Below, in pieces: positions 8,155 through 17,034 of a DNA stretch of 48,717 nucleotides. The stretch is from an uncultured Acidobacteriia bacterium. GTDB lineage: Bacteria; Acidobacteriota; Terriglobia; Bryobacterales; Bryobacteraceae. The stretch covers positions 1-48,717 of the forward strand of contig CAIXXM010000088.1 in assembly GCA_903923395.1 (NCBI GenBank). The letters run 5' to 3'. Under the pieces are notes generated by a model. That model was not told where the DNA came from, ran no database searches, and worked only from the letters and a program-made list of their open reading frames with translations. The position numbers and the translations under genes are program-made. Positions within the stretch are counted from its first letter, which is position 1, and every line of letters begins with the position of its first letter.

Positions 8155-9867
8155 ATGTTATCGTCAAGGTTTGTGACCCGCAAAAGCCTGCCCGCCCTCC
8201 TCGCGGCATTCGCCGCACTTTCGATTCCCGCGCAAACCGCAGAAAACCGCGTCGTCCTGGACACCATGAAACAGGAGTTGGACCGGAACTTTGCCGCGCT
8301 GAAAAAGAACGCAGATCCGCCCCCCTACTACCTCGCGTACGAGATCACGGAGCAGGAAAGCTGGTCTACCGGGGCTACTTTCGGCGCTCTCAACAACACC
8401 CAACACAACAAGGCCCGCTATCTGGACACCACGTTGCGCGTGGGCTCTCCCATGCTCGACAATTACCGCCGGGCGCGCGGGGAACGGATTCAATTCACCT
8501 CAGGCGTGCAGGTGGCTGTGGACGATACCCCCGCGGCTTTGAAAGACCGCATGTGGCTCGAGACGGACCGCGTCTACCGCTCCGCGGCCGAACGTCTGAT
8601 CAAAATCACCACCAACCAGCAGGTCAAAGCAGCCGACCGCGATCCCTCGGATGACTTCTCCAGCGAAGAGACCTACGCCCACTTCGCGCCGATCCACACC
8701 ATGAATGTGGACCGCGCCGCCTGGGAGAAGAAGGTTCGGGACCTTTCAAAGCAGTTCGCCAACTATCCCGAGATTCTCACCTGCGAAGTACAGTTCGTGG
8801 CGACCACGGACAATCGCTACTTCGCCAACAGCGAGGGCACGCAGGTGCAACATGGCCGCGGTTTCGCGAGAGTCTTCGTCACAGCAACAGCGAAATCGAA
8901 AGAAGGCATCGACGTCTCTGACTTTGAAAGCTTCGATGCCATGGACCAGAAAGATCTGCCGACCGACGACCAGATCAAAGCCATGATCAAGCGGGTGGCC
9001 GAGCATGTTGTGTCGCTGCTGAAGGCACCCAATGCGGAACCGTTTGTAGGACCTGCGATTTTCTCCGGGCGCGCTTCCGGCGTCTTCTTCCATGAGATCT
9101 TCGGCCACAGAATCGAAGGCCATCGCCAAAAGGATGAAAGCGAGGGCCAGACCTTCACCAAGAGCGTAGGGGAGAAAGTGCTGCCGGAGTTCCTTTCGGT
9201 GACCTTCGACCCGACATTGAAGCGTGGCGGCGGGCAGGATTTGAACGGCTGGTATGAATATGACGATGAAGGCATGCCCGGCAAGCCCGTGAAGTCCGTG
9301 GAGAACGGAATTCTGAAAGCCTTCCTGATGTCGCGTTCCCCGATTCAGGGCTTTGATCACTCAAATGGTCACGGCCGCCGCCAGCCGGGTTTGGAAATTG
9401 TGGCCCGGCAATCGAACCTGGTGGTGACGAGTACGAAATCGGTCACTGACGCGAAACTGCGGGAGATGCTGCTCGATGAAGTGAAGAAGCAGAACAAGCC
9501 CTATGGCCTCTACTTCGCCGATATTTCTGGCGGCTTCACCACAACCGGGCGCTCTGGTTTGCAGGCATTTGCCGTGCAACCCGTGATTGTTTACAAGATC
9601 TATGCCGATGGCAGGCCCGATGAATTGATCCGCGGAACAGACATCGTGGGAACGCCGCTCGCCAGTTTCGCGAAGATTCTTGCAACCTCAGACAAGCCGG
9701 AAGTATTTAACGGATATTGCGGGGCTGAAAGCGGTAGTGTGCCGGTCTCCGCGATTTCGCCCGCGATTTTGATTTCGGAGATTGAGATTCAGAAGAAAGA
9801 TCAGAGCCAGGATTTGCCGCCGCTGCTCGCCGCGCCGCCCTTTGTCAGCGTCGGGGGTGCGAAGTGA
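8155..9867 (+). CDS. Exported TldD-family metalloprotease
   Basis: A TldD/PmbA-family protein of 570 residues with the complete zinc site: HEIFGH (H313, E314, H318) and C522 in GYCGAESGSVPVS, matching the two His and distal Cys ligands of E. coli TldD. Unlike classical cytosolic TldD, it begins with an apparent Sec signal peptide (hydrophobic core LPALLAAFAALSIPA, cleavage likely after the AQTA region), so it should act in the periplasm or be secreted. Its last bases overlap the next gene, which encodes a second family member, as GTGA. TldD and TldE act together as a protease that opens small peptides and trims modified peptides; the substrate here is unknown. No strong ribosome binding site is seen at the ATG. 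Confidence 0.9.
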   Translation: MLSSRFVTRKSLPALLAAFAALSIPAQTAENRVVLDTMKQELDRNFAALKKNADPPPYYLAYEITEQESWSTGATFGALNNTQHNKARYLDTTLRVGSPMLDNYRRARGERIQFTSGVQVAVDDTPAALKDRMWLETDRVYRSAAERLIKITTNQQVKAADRDPSDDFSSEETYAHFAPIHTMNVDRAAWEKKVRDLSKQFANYPEILTCEVQFVATTDNRYFANSEGTQVQHGRGFARVFVTATAKSKEGIDVSDFESFDAMDQKDLPTDDQIKAMIKRVAEHVVSLLKAPNAEPFVGPAIFSGRASGVFFHEIFGHRIEGHRQKDESEGQTFTKSVGEKVLPEFLSVTFDPTLKRGGGQDLNGWYEYDDEGMPGKPVKSVENGILKAFLMSRSPIQGFDHSNGHGRRQPGLEIVARQSNLVVTSTKSVTDAKLREMLLDEVKKQNKPYGLYFADISGGFTTTGRSGLQAFAVQPVIVYKIYADGRPDELIRGTDIVGTPLASFAKILATSDKPEVFNGYCGAESGSVPVSAISPAILISEIEIQKKDQSQDLPPLLAAPPFVSVGGAK

Positions 9868-11612
9868 GAGGCGCAATCCGTTTCGCCCTGGGAGCCGGAC
9901 TCCTTGCCAGTGCCTTACTTGGCCAGGCCAAAGACCCGGTCCTCGATGCCATGAAAGATGAACTGCAGCGCTCCATGACGTTGAGCCTGCAGCAATTGGA
10001 CCGTCCCTATTACGTCCAGTATGTGGTGGATGACCTGCACACTTGGAACGCCACGGCCACTTTAGGCGGACTGCTGGGCGAGCGTGCGGACCATGCGCGC
10101 ATCCCCGAAGTGCGTCTGCGCGTCGGTGATTACAAGTTCGACAACACCAATTGGGTGGGTGGGGGAGGCGGCGGCGCGCGGTATGCGCTGGGTTCGTTCC
10201 CGCTCGATGAAGACTACAGTTCTCTCCGCCGCTACCTGTGGCTCAGCACGGATTCAGCTTATAAAGGAGCGCTGCAGCAGATCGCCCGCAAGCGCTCCGC
10301 CTTGCGCAACGTCAGCGTCACAGATCAATTGCCGGATTTTCTGCAGGCGCCGAAGATCAGTTTCCTGGTGCCTGAGAAGACCGCAAAGTTTGACGGTGCG
10401 GCGTGGGTGCAACGGGTGAAGCGGCTTTCCGCGCAATTTGCTGCCTACCCGACACTGCGTTTGTCGGCGGTGGAATATAACGTTACCGATGGTGTGCACC
10501 GGTTTGTGAACTCGGAAGGCTCCGAGGTACGCACGAACTATGGCATCGGTTCAGTACAGATCCGGGCATCGGCACAGGCCAAGGACGGGATGATCGTGCG
10601 CGATGCGGCGGTACTGTACACTCATGATGTACAGAGCATGTTCGCGGAAGCCGACCTCAAGAAGACGGTGGATACCATCGCGGCCTCAGTCTTGAAGCTG
10701 GCCGAAGCGCCTGTCGGAGAGAACTACTCCGGCCCCGTGCTGTTTGAAGGTGTAGCAGCACCCCAAATGCTGGCGCAAATTCTGGGCGACAATCTGCATA
10801 TTTCGCGGAAGCCCGTACCGGCTCCCGGCCAGCCTGCACCCTCGGCGGCAACGGAACTCGAAGGGCGCAAGGGCGTGCGCATCATGCCGGATTTCTTTGA
10901 TGTGATGGATGACCCCACCCTCAAGACCCTGAATGGCCATGCATTGTTCGGCAACTATGACGTGGATGACCAGGCCGTGGTGGCCAAGCCCTTGAAGCTG
11001 GTGGAAAAAGGCGTGTTGCGGGATTTCTTCCGTACACGGCAGCAGGTGCGCGGCTACAGCGATTCGAATGGCCGGGCGCGGCTGGGTGGTTCCTTTGGTG
11101 CCGACTCCCCTGCCCCGAGCAATCTCATCATCGAAGCGCGCGAAAAGAGCACCCTGGCGGAATTGAAAGCCAAGCTGATCGATCTCTGTCAACAGCGCGG
11201 TTTGCCATACGGGATTCTGATCCGCAAGCTGGATTTCCCCTCCACGGCATCGATTGAAGAAGCGCGGAAGATTCTTTCGAGCGCAGCTTCCGGCGGTGCG
11301 TCGCGGGCGATTTCGATTCCCCTGCAAATCTACCGTGTCTATCCCGACGGCAAGGAAGAGCTGGTTCGGGCCATGCGTTTCCGCAGCCTGAATGCACGTT
11401 CGCTGAAGGACATTCTGGCTGCGGGAGATGACCAGGTCTTCTTCAACTATTTGGAAAACGGCGCACCATTTGCGTTTCTGGGCGGCGGAGGAAATATCGC
11501 GGAAGTATCGGTGGTTTCGCCGTCGATTCTGATGGATGACATCGACCTGGCGAAGGCGGATGATGATCTGCCGAAGCTGCCGATCGTCCCATCCCCGCGC
11601 TCAGCAAGATGA
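9864..11612 (+). CDS. Exported TldE-like partner lacking the zinc site
   Basis: A second TldD/PmbA-family protein (582 residues) that aligns along its length with the preceding gene (for example DFFDVMDDPTLKTLNG against LSVTFDPTLKRGG). Where the first has HEIFGH this one reads AQILGD (A304-D309), and the distal Cys region reads NYLENGAPFAFLGGGG with no Cys, so all zinc ligands are gone. This mirrors TldE, the non-catalytic half of TldD/TldE. It too has a signal peptide (FALGAGLLASALLGQA). The GTG start overlaps the upstream TGA, and its own stop overlaps the ATG of the LptF-LptG gene, so the three genes are likely translationally coupled. It is probably a heterodimer partner, by inference from E. 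coli. Confidence 0.87.
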   Translation: MRGAIRFALGAGLLASALLGQAKDPVLDAMKDELQRSMTLSLQQLDRPYYVQYVVDDLHTWNATATLGGLLGERADHARIPEVRLRVGDYKFDNTNWVGGGGGGARYALGSFPLDEDYSSLRRYLWLSTDSAYKGALQQIARKRSALRNVSVTDQLPDFLQAPKISFLVPEKTAKFDGAAWVQRVKRLSAQFAAYPTLRLSAVEYNVTDGVHRFVNSEGSEVRTNYGIGSVQIRASAQAKDGMIVRDAAVLYTHDVQSMFAEADLKKTVDTIAASVLKLAEAPVGENYSGPVLFEGVAAPQMLAQILGDNLHISRKPVPAPGQPAPSAATELEGRKGVRIMPDFFDVMDDPTLKTLNGHALFGNYDVDDQAVVAKPLKLVEKGVLRDFFRTRQQVRGYSDSNGRARLGGSFGADSPAPSNLIIEAREKSTLAELKAKLIDLCQQRGLPYGILIRKLDFPSTASIEEARKILSSAASGGASRAISIPLQIYRVYPDGKEELVRAMRFRSLNARSLKDILAAGDDQVFFNYLENGAPFAFLGGGGNIAEVSVVSPSILMDDIDLAKADDDLPKLPIVPSPRSAR

Positions 11613-13939
11613 GAATTCTCAGCCGTTATATTTTCAGGGAAATTCTCTCGAGCACGTTCCTCGGAACCGTGCTCGCCACGTTCGTTATCTTTCTGCAGAG
11701 TTTGAGCCGGCTCTTCGAACTGCTGGTCAAGGTGCAGGCGAGGCTGCCGGTTGTGTTGGAACTGCTGGCCCTGGCACTGCCGCCAATTCTCCTGCTGAGC
11801 CTGCCTTTCGGCGTACTCGTCGGCATCCTGATCGGTCTGGGGCGCATGGCTTCGGACAACGAAATGGTGGCGATGCGGTCGGCGGGTGTGTCCACGCGGC
11901 GCGTTGTGCCGCCGGTGTTGCGGTTTGCGCTGCTGGCGACCATCTTCTCGGCCGCCTGTTCGCTCTATCTGAATCCTCTGGCGATCCGGACCGAATACAA
12001 GCTGCTGAATACGATCGGCGCAGCCCAGTTGACGAGCCAGGTGCAGCCGCGCATCTTTGAAGAACAGTTTTCAAATGACAACACCGTTCTCTATGTGGCC
12101 GATGTGAAGACATCGACTGGTCCGGTGACGGTCTGGAATGGTGTGTTCATTGCAGATCTGACGCCGGCCGAAGAGCGAAAAACCGGATTGAAAGATCCGC
12201 CCACAGGGCCACTGATCACGATTGCGCGGGAAGCGATGGCGGTGCCGGATGTGAAGAATAACCGCATCCAGCTCTATATGCGGAATGTGAGCACGCACCA
12301 GCCGCCGTATCACACAATGAGTCCGGCGCAGGCGCAGGTGCTGGACGCGCAAAAGCCAAAGGAAGAGAAGGCCAAACCATTCTCTGAGATGTTTACGCTC
12401 GAGTTGCTGGACTTCATCGTCGATGAGCCAGCCAGCACGCAGGATGGCACTGATGCGCGGATTGAATTGCACCGCCGCATGGCACTGCCAGTCGCCTGTT
12501 TCATGCTGGCGCTGGTGGGGATTCCACTGGGCTCCAGTTCAAGGCGCGGCGGGCGTTCGGCGGGGTACGTGTGGGGAATCTTCCTCGCGTTCTTCTGCTA
12601 TTACCTGTCATTCATCAGCCTGACCGGCATGGCGCACCGGCATGCGCTGCCCGTGGCCACGGCGCTGTGGCTGCCGAATGCGGCATTCTTTGTGGCGGGG
12701 ATCATTCTGATTTACCGGATGGAAAAACCGGGCGACCGGGACGTGATCGGCACCGTAACAGCGTGGGCAGGTCAGGCCTGGGCAGTGGTGGCGCGGCCCT
12801 TCACGCAGCAGCGCAAGAGCAGTTCGGGTGGTCTGGGAATTCGCATCGTGATCTTCCAGATCATGGATAACTATGTGCTCTCGAACTTCCTGTTCTACTT
12901 CGCGCTGGTGCTGTTCAGCTTTATCGCGATGACGCAGGTGTTTACGTTCTTCGAACTGCTGGGCGATATCTTGAAGAACCACATCCCGATGTCGAGGGTG
13001 TTGACGTATCACATATTCCTCACTCCGAAGCTGATTTACGACACGCTGCCGATTTCCGTGCTGGTGAGCGTGCTGGTGACGTTCGGCGTGATGACGAAAA
13101 ACAACGAAGTGACAGCATTCAAGGCGAGCGGCGTCAGTGTGCGGCGGCTCGGGTTGCCGGTGCTGCTGATGAGCATGGTGCTGAGCGGAGCGCTGTTCAC
13201 GTTTGATCACTTCTACATCCCCAAGGCGAACCGGATTCAGGATGCGATCCGCAATGAGATCAAGGGACGGAATGTGCAGACCTATCTGCATCCGGAGCGC
13301 AAATGGGTGATTCACGACAACCGCGTCTATTACTTCAAGTATTTTGATCCGGCAGAGAAGGTCATGGTGGAACCGTATGTCTTTGAGATCGACTTCAAAG
13401 ACTTCCATCTCACGCGCATGGTGAGTGCCAACCGGGCCCGCTGGCAACAGAATCTGAAGGCGTTCGTGTGGGAACAAGGCACGGCGCGCGATACCTGCGG
13501 CGTGCTGGAGTGCAAGGTACAGGAGTTCACGGCGACGACATTCCCGGAACTCGATGAAACCCCTGAGGACTTCCTCAAGGAAGTGAAGCAGGACAAGCAG
13601 ATGAACTATGTCGAGCTCCGGCATTACATCTCCGACCTGAAGCGCGCGGGTTATGACACGACCAAGCTGCAGGTGCAGTTCTACAAGAAGTTCTCCACAC
13701 CCGTCTTCGCCTTCATCATGGCGCTGATTTCGGTGCCGTTCGGGTTTCTGGTGGGCAACCGCGGGGCGATGGCCGGCATTGGCGTAAGCCTCGGGGTGGC
13801 GATCACCTACTTCGGGATAGGGCTGCTGTTTGAGCAACTGGGGAACGTGGGGCAGATGCCGGCGAATCTGGCCGCGTGGGCTCCTGATGCGCTGTTCGCG
13901 GTGGCGGGATTGTATTTCATGGCGCGGATGCGCTCATAA
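11609..13939 (+). CDS. LptF-LptG fusion permease for LPS export
   Basis: A 776-residue protein holding two YjgP/YjgQ-family permeases in one chain. The N-terminal half (about 1-375, beginning MRILSRYIFREIL) matches LptF and the C-terminal half (about 419-776, from MDNYVLSNFLFYFALVLF) matches LptG. Each half has six predicted membrane helices around a periplasmic beta-rich domain, joined by a short cytosolic linker (about 376-418). In other bacteria LptF and LptG form a heterodimer with LptB2 that extracts LPS from the inner membrane and passes it to LptC, LptA and LptD. lptB, lptC and lptA are not in this window; lptD is at 17035. The ATG overlaps the stop of the preceding TldE-like gene. A terminator hairpin follows. 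Confidence 0.92.
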   Translation: MRILSRYIFREILSSTFLGTVLATFVIFLQSLSRLFELLVKVQARLPVVLELLALALPPILLLSLPFGVLVGILIGLGRMASDNEMVAMRSAGVSTRRVVPPVLRFALLATIFSAACSLYLNPLAIRTEYKLLNTIGAAQLTSQVQPRIFEEQFSNDNTVLYVADVKTSTGPVTVWNGVFIADLTPAEERKTGLKDPPTGPLITIAREAMAVPDVKNNRIQLYMRNVSTHQPPYHTMSPAQAQVLDAQKPKEEKAKPFSEMFTLELLDFIVDEPASTQDGTDARIELHRRMALPVACFMLALVGIPLGSSSRRGGRSAGYVWGIFLAFFCYYLSFISLTGMAHRHALPVATALWLPNAAFFVAGIILIYRMEKPGDRDVIGTVTAWAGQAWAVVARPFTQQRKSSSGGLGIRIVIFQIMDNYVLSNFLFYFALVLFSFIAMTQVFTFFELLGDILKNHIPMSRVLTYHIFLTPKLIYDTLPISVLVSVLVTFGVMTKNNEVTAFKASGVSVRRLGLPVLLMSMVLSGALFTFDHFYIPKANRIQDAIRNEIKGRNVQTYLHPERKWVIHDNRVYYFKYFDPAEKVMVEPYVFEIDFKDFHLTRMVSANRARWQQNLKAFVWEQGTARDTCGVLECKVQEFTATTFPELDETPEDFLKEVKQDKQMNYVELRHYISDLKRAGYDTTKLQVQFYKKFSTPVFAFIMALISVPFGFLVGNRGAMAGIGVSLGVAITYFGIGLLFEQLGNVGQMPANLAAWAPDALFAVAGLYFMARMRS

Positions 13940-13940
13940 G

Positions 13941-13974
13941 AAAAGCGGCGGGATTTGACCCCGCCGCAGGTTTT
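13941..13974. terminator. Bidirectional terminator between convergent genes
   Basis: The stem GCGGCGGG (13945-13952) pairs with CCCGCCGC (13960-13967) across a short loop. On the plus strand AGGTTTT follows; on the minus strand TTTTCTT follows directly. It can end both the LptF-LptG transcript and the convergent PEP-CTERM gene. Confidence 0.8.
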
Positions 13975-13980
13975 CGAAAC

Positions 13981-14655
13981 TTACGCTTTTTTCCCAGGAT
14001 GACGGCGGATCATTTCCGCCAACAGCAGGGCGGAACCGGCAATCACCAGAGTACCGGGTTCCGGGGCGTCAGAAACACCGTTATCCACCACCACGTTATC
14101 GAGAAGCACCGCGCCGTTGGTATCAACCCCATGGAAATCGATGCGGGTTGTGGTGCCCGAAGCCACTTCGGTGAAAGTGTATTCGGTATAGCCCGTCGGA
14201 CCGGTGTTGGAGGGCGGGTTGAGAACACTGGTCATGTGCGCGTAGTTGGAGCCCTGTTCATCCCAAACCGGGTCAAAGGTCACATTGTTGCCGACGCTGG
14301 TGGTGGTAATGGCGACCCAGAAAGATACGTCATAACTCATGCCGGCGACCGTGGTGAGGTCCTGATAGAGGCAGTCTTTGCCCGAAGTGGCGATGGATTG
14401 GAAGGCGACGTAGTTACTGCCGCTCTCCGGAGCCAGGTCGTTCGAGGGATCGACCGTGCTCTCCACATTCAGACGGCTTTGTGTGGAATAAGACGGCGGA
14501 CCCAGCAGCCAGCCAGTGGGGACGATGTCATTGTTGGGTCCGGTGTAGGTGGTGCCTTCAAAATCGCCGTTGACGACGATGTTGCTGGCCCAGACCGGGG
14601 CGGCCAGGGCGAGTAGTGCCATCACAGGGATGGCGGCGTTGCGTTTCAGTTGCAT
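13981..14655 (-). CDS. PEP-CTERM sorting-signal protein
   Basis: A 224-residue exported protein. It has a signal peptide (AAIPVMALLALAAPVWA), a beta-rich body starting NIVVNGDFEG, which resembles DUF642 or carbohydrate-binding folds, and a C-terminal sorting tail with the motif APEPGTL, a hydrophobic stretch and an Arg/Lys end. Such tails are recognised by exosortases, which are not in this window. The start is set at 14655, where GGAGG sits about 8 nt upstream and the signal peptide begins; the frame is open further upstream but that part is not protein-like. The function is unknown, perhaps surface or extracellular matrix. It ends at a shared terminator. Confidence 0.85.
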   Translation of the reverse strand: MQLKRNAAIPVMALLALAAPVWASNIVVNGDFEGTTYTGPNNDIVPTGWLLGPPSYSTQSRLNVESTVDPSNDLAPESGSNYVAFQSIATSGKDCLYQDLTTVAGMSYDVSFWVAITTTSVGNNVTFDPVWDEQGSNYAHMTSVLNPPSNTGPTGYTEYTFTEVASGTTTRIDFHGVDTNGAVLLDNVVVDNGVSDAPEPGTLVIAGSALLLAEMIRRHPGKKA

Positions 14656-14760
14656 AGGTTTCCTCCGTTGCTGGTTAGGTGAACGCAGGGAGCACGGGGA
14701 ATCGCTCATCGAATTTTCCGGACTGCCGCAAGGTTGCAATCCAGTGAAGGCCGGACTCGC

Positions 14761-14766
14761 TATAAT
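14761..14766 (+). promoter_or_regulatory. Candidate -10 box for greA
   Basis: A perfect TATAAT. Transcription would begin near 14773. The nearest -35-like sequence, TTGCAA at 14734, is too far (21 nt), so the promoter may depend on an activator. The box overlaps an in-frame ATG at 14765, which argues that greA really starts at the ATG at 14792. Confidence 0.45.
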
Positions 14767-14791
14767 GTCCGAATGGGCTAAGGCCCCTTTC

Positions 14792-15262
14792 ATGCTCGAT
14801 ATCAAGAAGAAATTACAGGACGAAATCACGGCGCTCGAGTACGAGCTGCGGAATGAACTGCCCAAAGAGATTCTGAAGGCGCGCGAACACGGGGACTTGA
14901 GCGAAAACGCCGAGTACCATGCCGCGAAAGAGCGTCAGGGGCTGGTGAATGCGCGCCTGGGACAGCTCAAGAAGCGTTTGGGCGAGTTCTCGATGATCGA
15001 CATGACGAAGATTCCGCATGACCGCGTCGGGCTGGGCTCGAAGGTCGTGGTTTTGGATCTCGCGAAGGACGAGAAGATCACCTATCTACTGGTCACAAGC
15101 GAAGATGCGGATGCACCGACGGGGAAAATCTCGACGGCGTCACCCATCGGCAAAGCCATGATCGGAAAAGAGATTGGGGACACAGTGAAGATCGTTACCC
15201 CTGGCGGTGCCAAGGAGTATGAGATTCTCGAATTGATGACCATTCATCAGCTGGCTGGCTAA
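14792..15262 (+). CDS. greA: Transcription elongation factor GreA
   Basis: Rescues backtracked RNA polymerase by stimulating cleavage of the transcript's 3' end. The N-terminal coiled coil ends in the family's acidic loop (HGDLSENAEYHAAKE), with D and E residues at the tip that act at the polymerase active site. The C-terminal FKBP-like domain follows (VGLGSKVVVLDL onward, with SPIGKAMIGKEIGD). Length from the ATG at 14792 is 156 residues, normal for GreA; AAGG lies about 8 nt upstream. An ATG at 14765 in the same frame is unlikely because a TATAAT box overlaps it. The next gene starts 3 nt after the stop. Confidence 0.95.
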   Translation: MLDIKKKLQDEITALEYELRNELPKEILKAREHGDLSENAEYHAAKERQGLVNARLGQLKKRLGEFSMIDMTKIPHDRVGLGSKVVVLDLAKDEKITYLLVTSEDADAPTGKISTASPIGKAMIGKEIGDTVKIVTPGGAKEYEILELMTIHQLAG

Positions 15263-15265
15263 CGA

Positions 15266-15889
15266 ATGACAATTACCAGTGCCATCGGAAAAGGGTGCGG
15301 CAAGATCCTGGACGGGATCGTGTACGTCATTTCCGTATCCGGTGTGAACCCAAATGTCCTCACCTTCATCGGGCTGCTGATCAATGCCTGGGCGGCCTAC
15401 CTGTTCGCGGTGGGGAAGTTTGTCCCTGGCGGACTGGTGGTGATCTTCGCCGGCTTGTTTGACATGCTGGATGGCCGTGTCGCCCGCGGCACGAATCAGG
15501 TGACACGCTTCGGGGGCTTCTTCGATTCCGTGCTGGACCGGTATTCCGATCTCGGTGTGCTGATCGGCATTCAGGTCTACTATGCGTCCATCAGCCGTTA
15601 CTTCTACGTGGTCCTGACGGCGATCGTGATGCTGGGCAGCGTGATGGTGAGTTACACACGTGCGCGGGCAGAGAATACGATTCCGAACTGCAAAGTCGGG
15701 TTCATGGAACGGCCTGAACGCGTGGTGCTGGTGATTCTGGGCGCGCTGGCCAACCGGATGGCTCCGGCACTGTGGGTGCTGGCGGTGCTGTCAAACGTGA
15801 CAGTGATCCACCGGATGGTTTACACCTATCAGGAAGCGAAGCGGTTGGAAGATGCGCAACTGCGGAGTGTTCCCGAACACAAATTCTAA
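15266..15889 (+). CDS. CDP-alcohol phosphatidyltransferase
   Basis: An integral membrane enzyme that joins a CDP-linked lipid to an alcohol to make a phospholipid. The catalytic signature D-G-x2-A-R-x8-G-x3-D-x3-D is complete, from DGRVARG through GGFFDSVLDRYSD, so it should be active and metal-dependent. About six membrane helices are expected in 207 residues. The acceptor alcohol is not evident; phosphatidylinositol-phosphate synthase-like or PgsA-like activity are both possible. It starts 3 nt after greA, so the two share a transcript. It ends 9 nt before a convergent gene with no obvious terminator between them. Confidence 0.88.
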   Translation: MTITSAIGKGCGKILDGIVYVISVSGVNPNVLTFIGLLINAWAAYLFAVGKFVPGGLVVIFAGLFDMLDGRVARGTNQVTRFGGFFDSVLDRYSDLGVLIGIQVYYASISRYFYVVLTAIVMLGSVMVSYTRARAENTIPNCKVGFMERPERVVLVILGALANRMAPALWVLAVLSNVTVIHRMVYTYQEAKRLEDAQLRSVPEHKF

Positions 15890-15898
15890 AGCGAACTT

Positions 15899-16825
15899 CT
15901 AGTGGCGGTCGCGGATGATGGTGTTACCGCCATCGCGTTCCGTCGGGAATGACTTCGAAATATGGTCGTGAATGGTGAGGGTTTCCTCATCGAACAGTGA
16001 CCAGATGATCCCCAGGCCGGCGGAACAGAAACTCAGCCACGAAGCAGGCGTGCGGATGATACGTGTTTTCACGTCCAGACGCTGCCCTCTGAAGTTGATC
16101 AACTCCAGGCCCACTTCGCGCATGCCGAACGTTTCCGGGCCAACAATGCTCCAGAAGACCGAGTAGAGCAGCGCAATCACCCCCACCACGCAGCCCAGCG
16201 TGATCCAGAACAGGTTCCCGGTGCCAAAGTTGGCACCGCATGAGAGCGCGATCACGCAGAAGAGGCCCACCGCAAAGAGCAGACTAATGAAGTCGAGCAT
16301 GCCGGCGGCGAAGCGGAGCATCCGCGCTGCCACCGGCCGGTGCGTGAAGATTTCAGAGGTAACAGAGTCCTGCAGGACGCGGGCCTTGGGCAGGGAGACC
16401 GTGGTGAAGTCCATGGTGGTCTGCAGGCCTGCGGTGGCCGGGGATGCCGGTTTGCGGGGCTGTGCGGGCTTGGGCTGGCTGACGGTGGGGGCGGCGGGTG
16501 CAGGTTGCTTCGCGGCCGCAGCGGGTGCGGGCCGCTGGACCGCCCGGAAAGGAATCACATTGGGTGCTGCCTGCGCGGCAAACAGCGATGGCTGGGTTTC
16601 GAGACTGGGCGGTGGCCCCTGCGCGGGCGGGGGAACCACCGGCATCTGAGTAAAGAGTTCCTGGCTCTCGTCGTCCGAAGCGGCGCGGGGGTTTTGGTTC
16701 AGCGCAAGCGCGTTGTTGCCCACGTAGCTCAACGGCGCGGACACAGCGATGCCCACCCGTCGTCCGCAGCGCAGACAGCGGTGATCCTCTTCACCATTGA
16801 CGAAACCACAATACTTGCAATGCAT
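15899..16825 (-). CDS. Zinc-ribbon RDD-family membrane protein
   Basis: A 308-residue membrane protein. The N-terminus is a small zinc ribbon (CKYCGF, then CLRCGRR). A long Pro/Ala-rich, probably unfolded linker (about 60-165) follows, then an RDD domain (about 165-300) with hydrophobic segments (ISLLFAVGLFCVIALSC and VVGVIALLYSVFWSIVG). RDD proteins are poorly understood; some behave as ion antiporters. The zinc ribbon plus linker suggests a cytosolic sensing or docking part. The gene is divergent from lptD and convergent with the phosphatidyltransferase, so it is probably a single-gene unit. Confidence 0.82.
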   Translation of the reverse strand: MHCKYCGFVNGEEDHRCLRCGRRVGIAVSAPLSYVGNNALALNQNPRAASDDESQELFTQMPVVPPPAQGPPPSLETQPSLFAAQAAPNVIPFRAVQRPAPAAAAKQPAPAAPTVSQPKPAQPRKPASPATAGLQTTMDFTTVSLPKARVLQDSVTSEIFTHRPVAARMLRFAAGMLDFISLLFAVGLFCVIALSCGANFGTGNLFWITLGCVVGVIALLYSVFWSIVGPETFGMREVGLELINFRGQRLDVKTRIIRTPASWLSFCSAGLGIIWSLFDEETLTIHDHISKSFPTERDGGNTIIRDRH

Positions 16826-17023
16826 GTCTAAGCTTCTTGCCGTCCAACTGCAAAACCGGAGCCGCCGGAACAGCAGCCGTTTTGGTACCGTTCAGTTATG
16901 CCCGGTCGCATCGCTGCAAGCCGGACGCCACCCAATTTATGCCGACTCAAGGTCTCAGCCGGACTTCAAAACTGCAACGAATCCCTAGATTCCTGAGTAC
17001 CATAATCCTTAGTGCTTGTCATC

Positions 17024-17029
17024 AGGAAA
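17024..17029 (+). promoter_or_regulatory. Ribosome binding site for lptD
   Basis: AGGAAA, with AGGA (17024-17027) 7 nt before a CTG codon at 17035. That CTG begins an ideal signal peptide, so this site decides the start of lptD. No other Shine-Dalgarno in the 200 nt upstream precedes a canonical in-frame start as well. Confidence 0.6.
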
Positions 17030-17034
17030 CTTCT

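Noticed and set aside
6782-8218. A 478-residue open frame on the minus strand
   Set aside because: It is antisense to the chemoreceptor gene and is rich in Ser, Arg and Cys without any family motif.
12608-13837. A 409-residue open frame on the minus strand
   Set aside because: It is antisense to the LptG half of the fusion gene and has a His/Arg-rich, non-protein-like composition.
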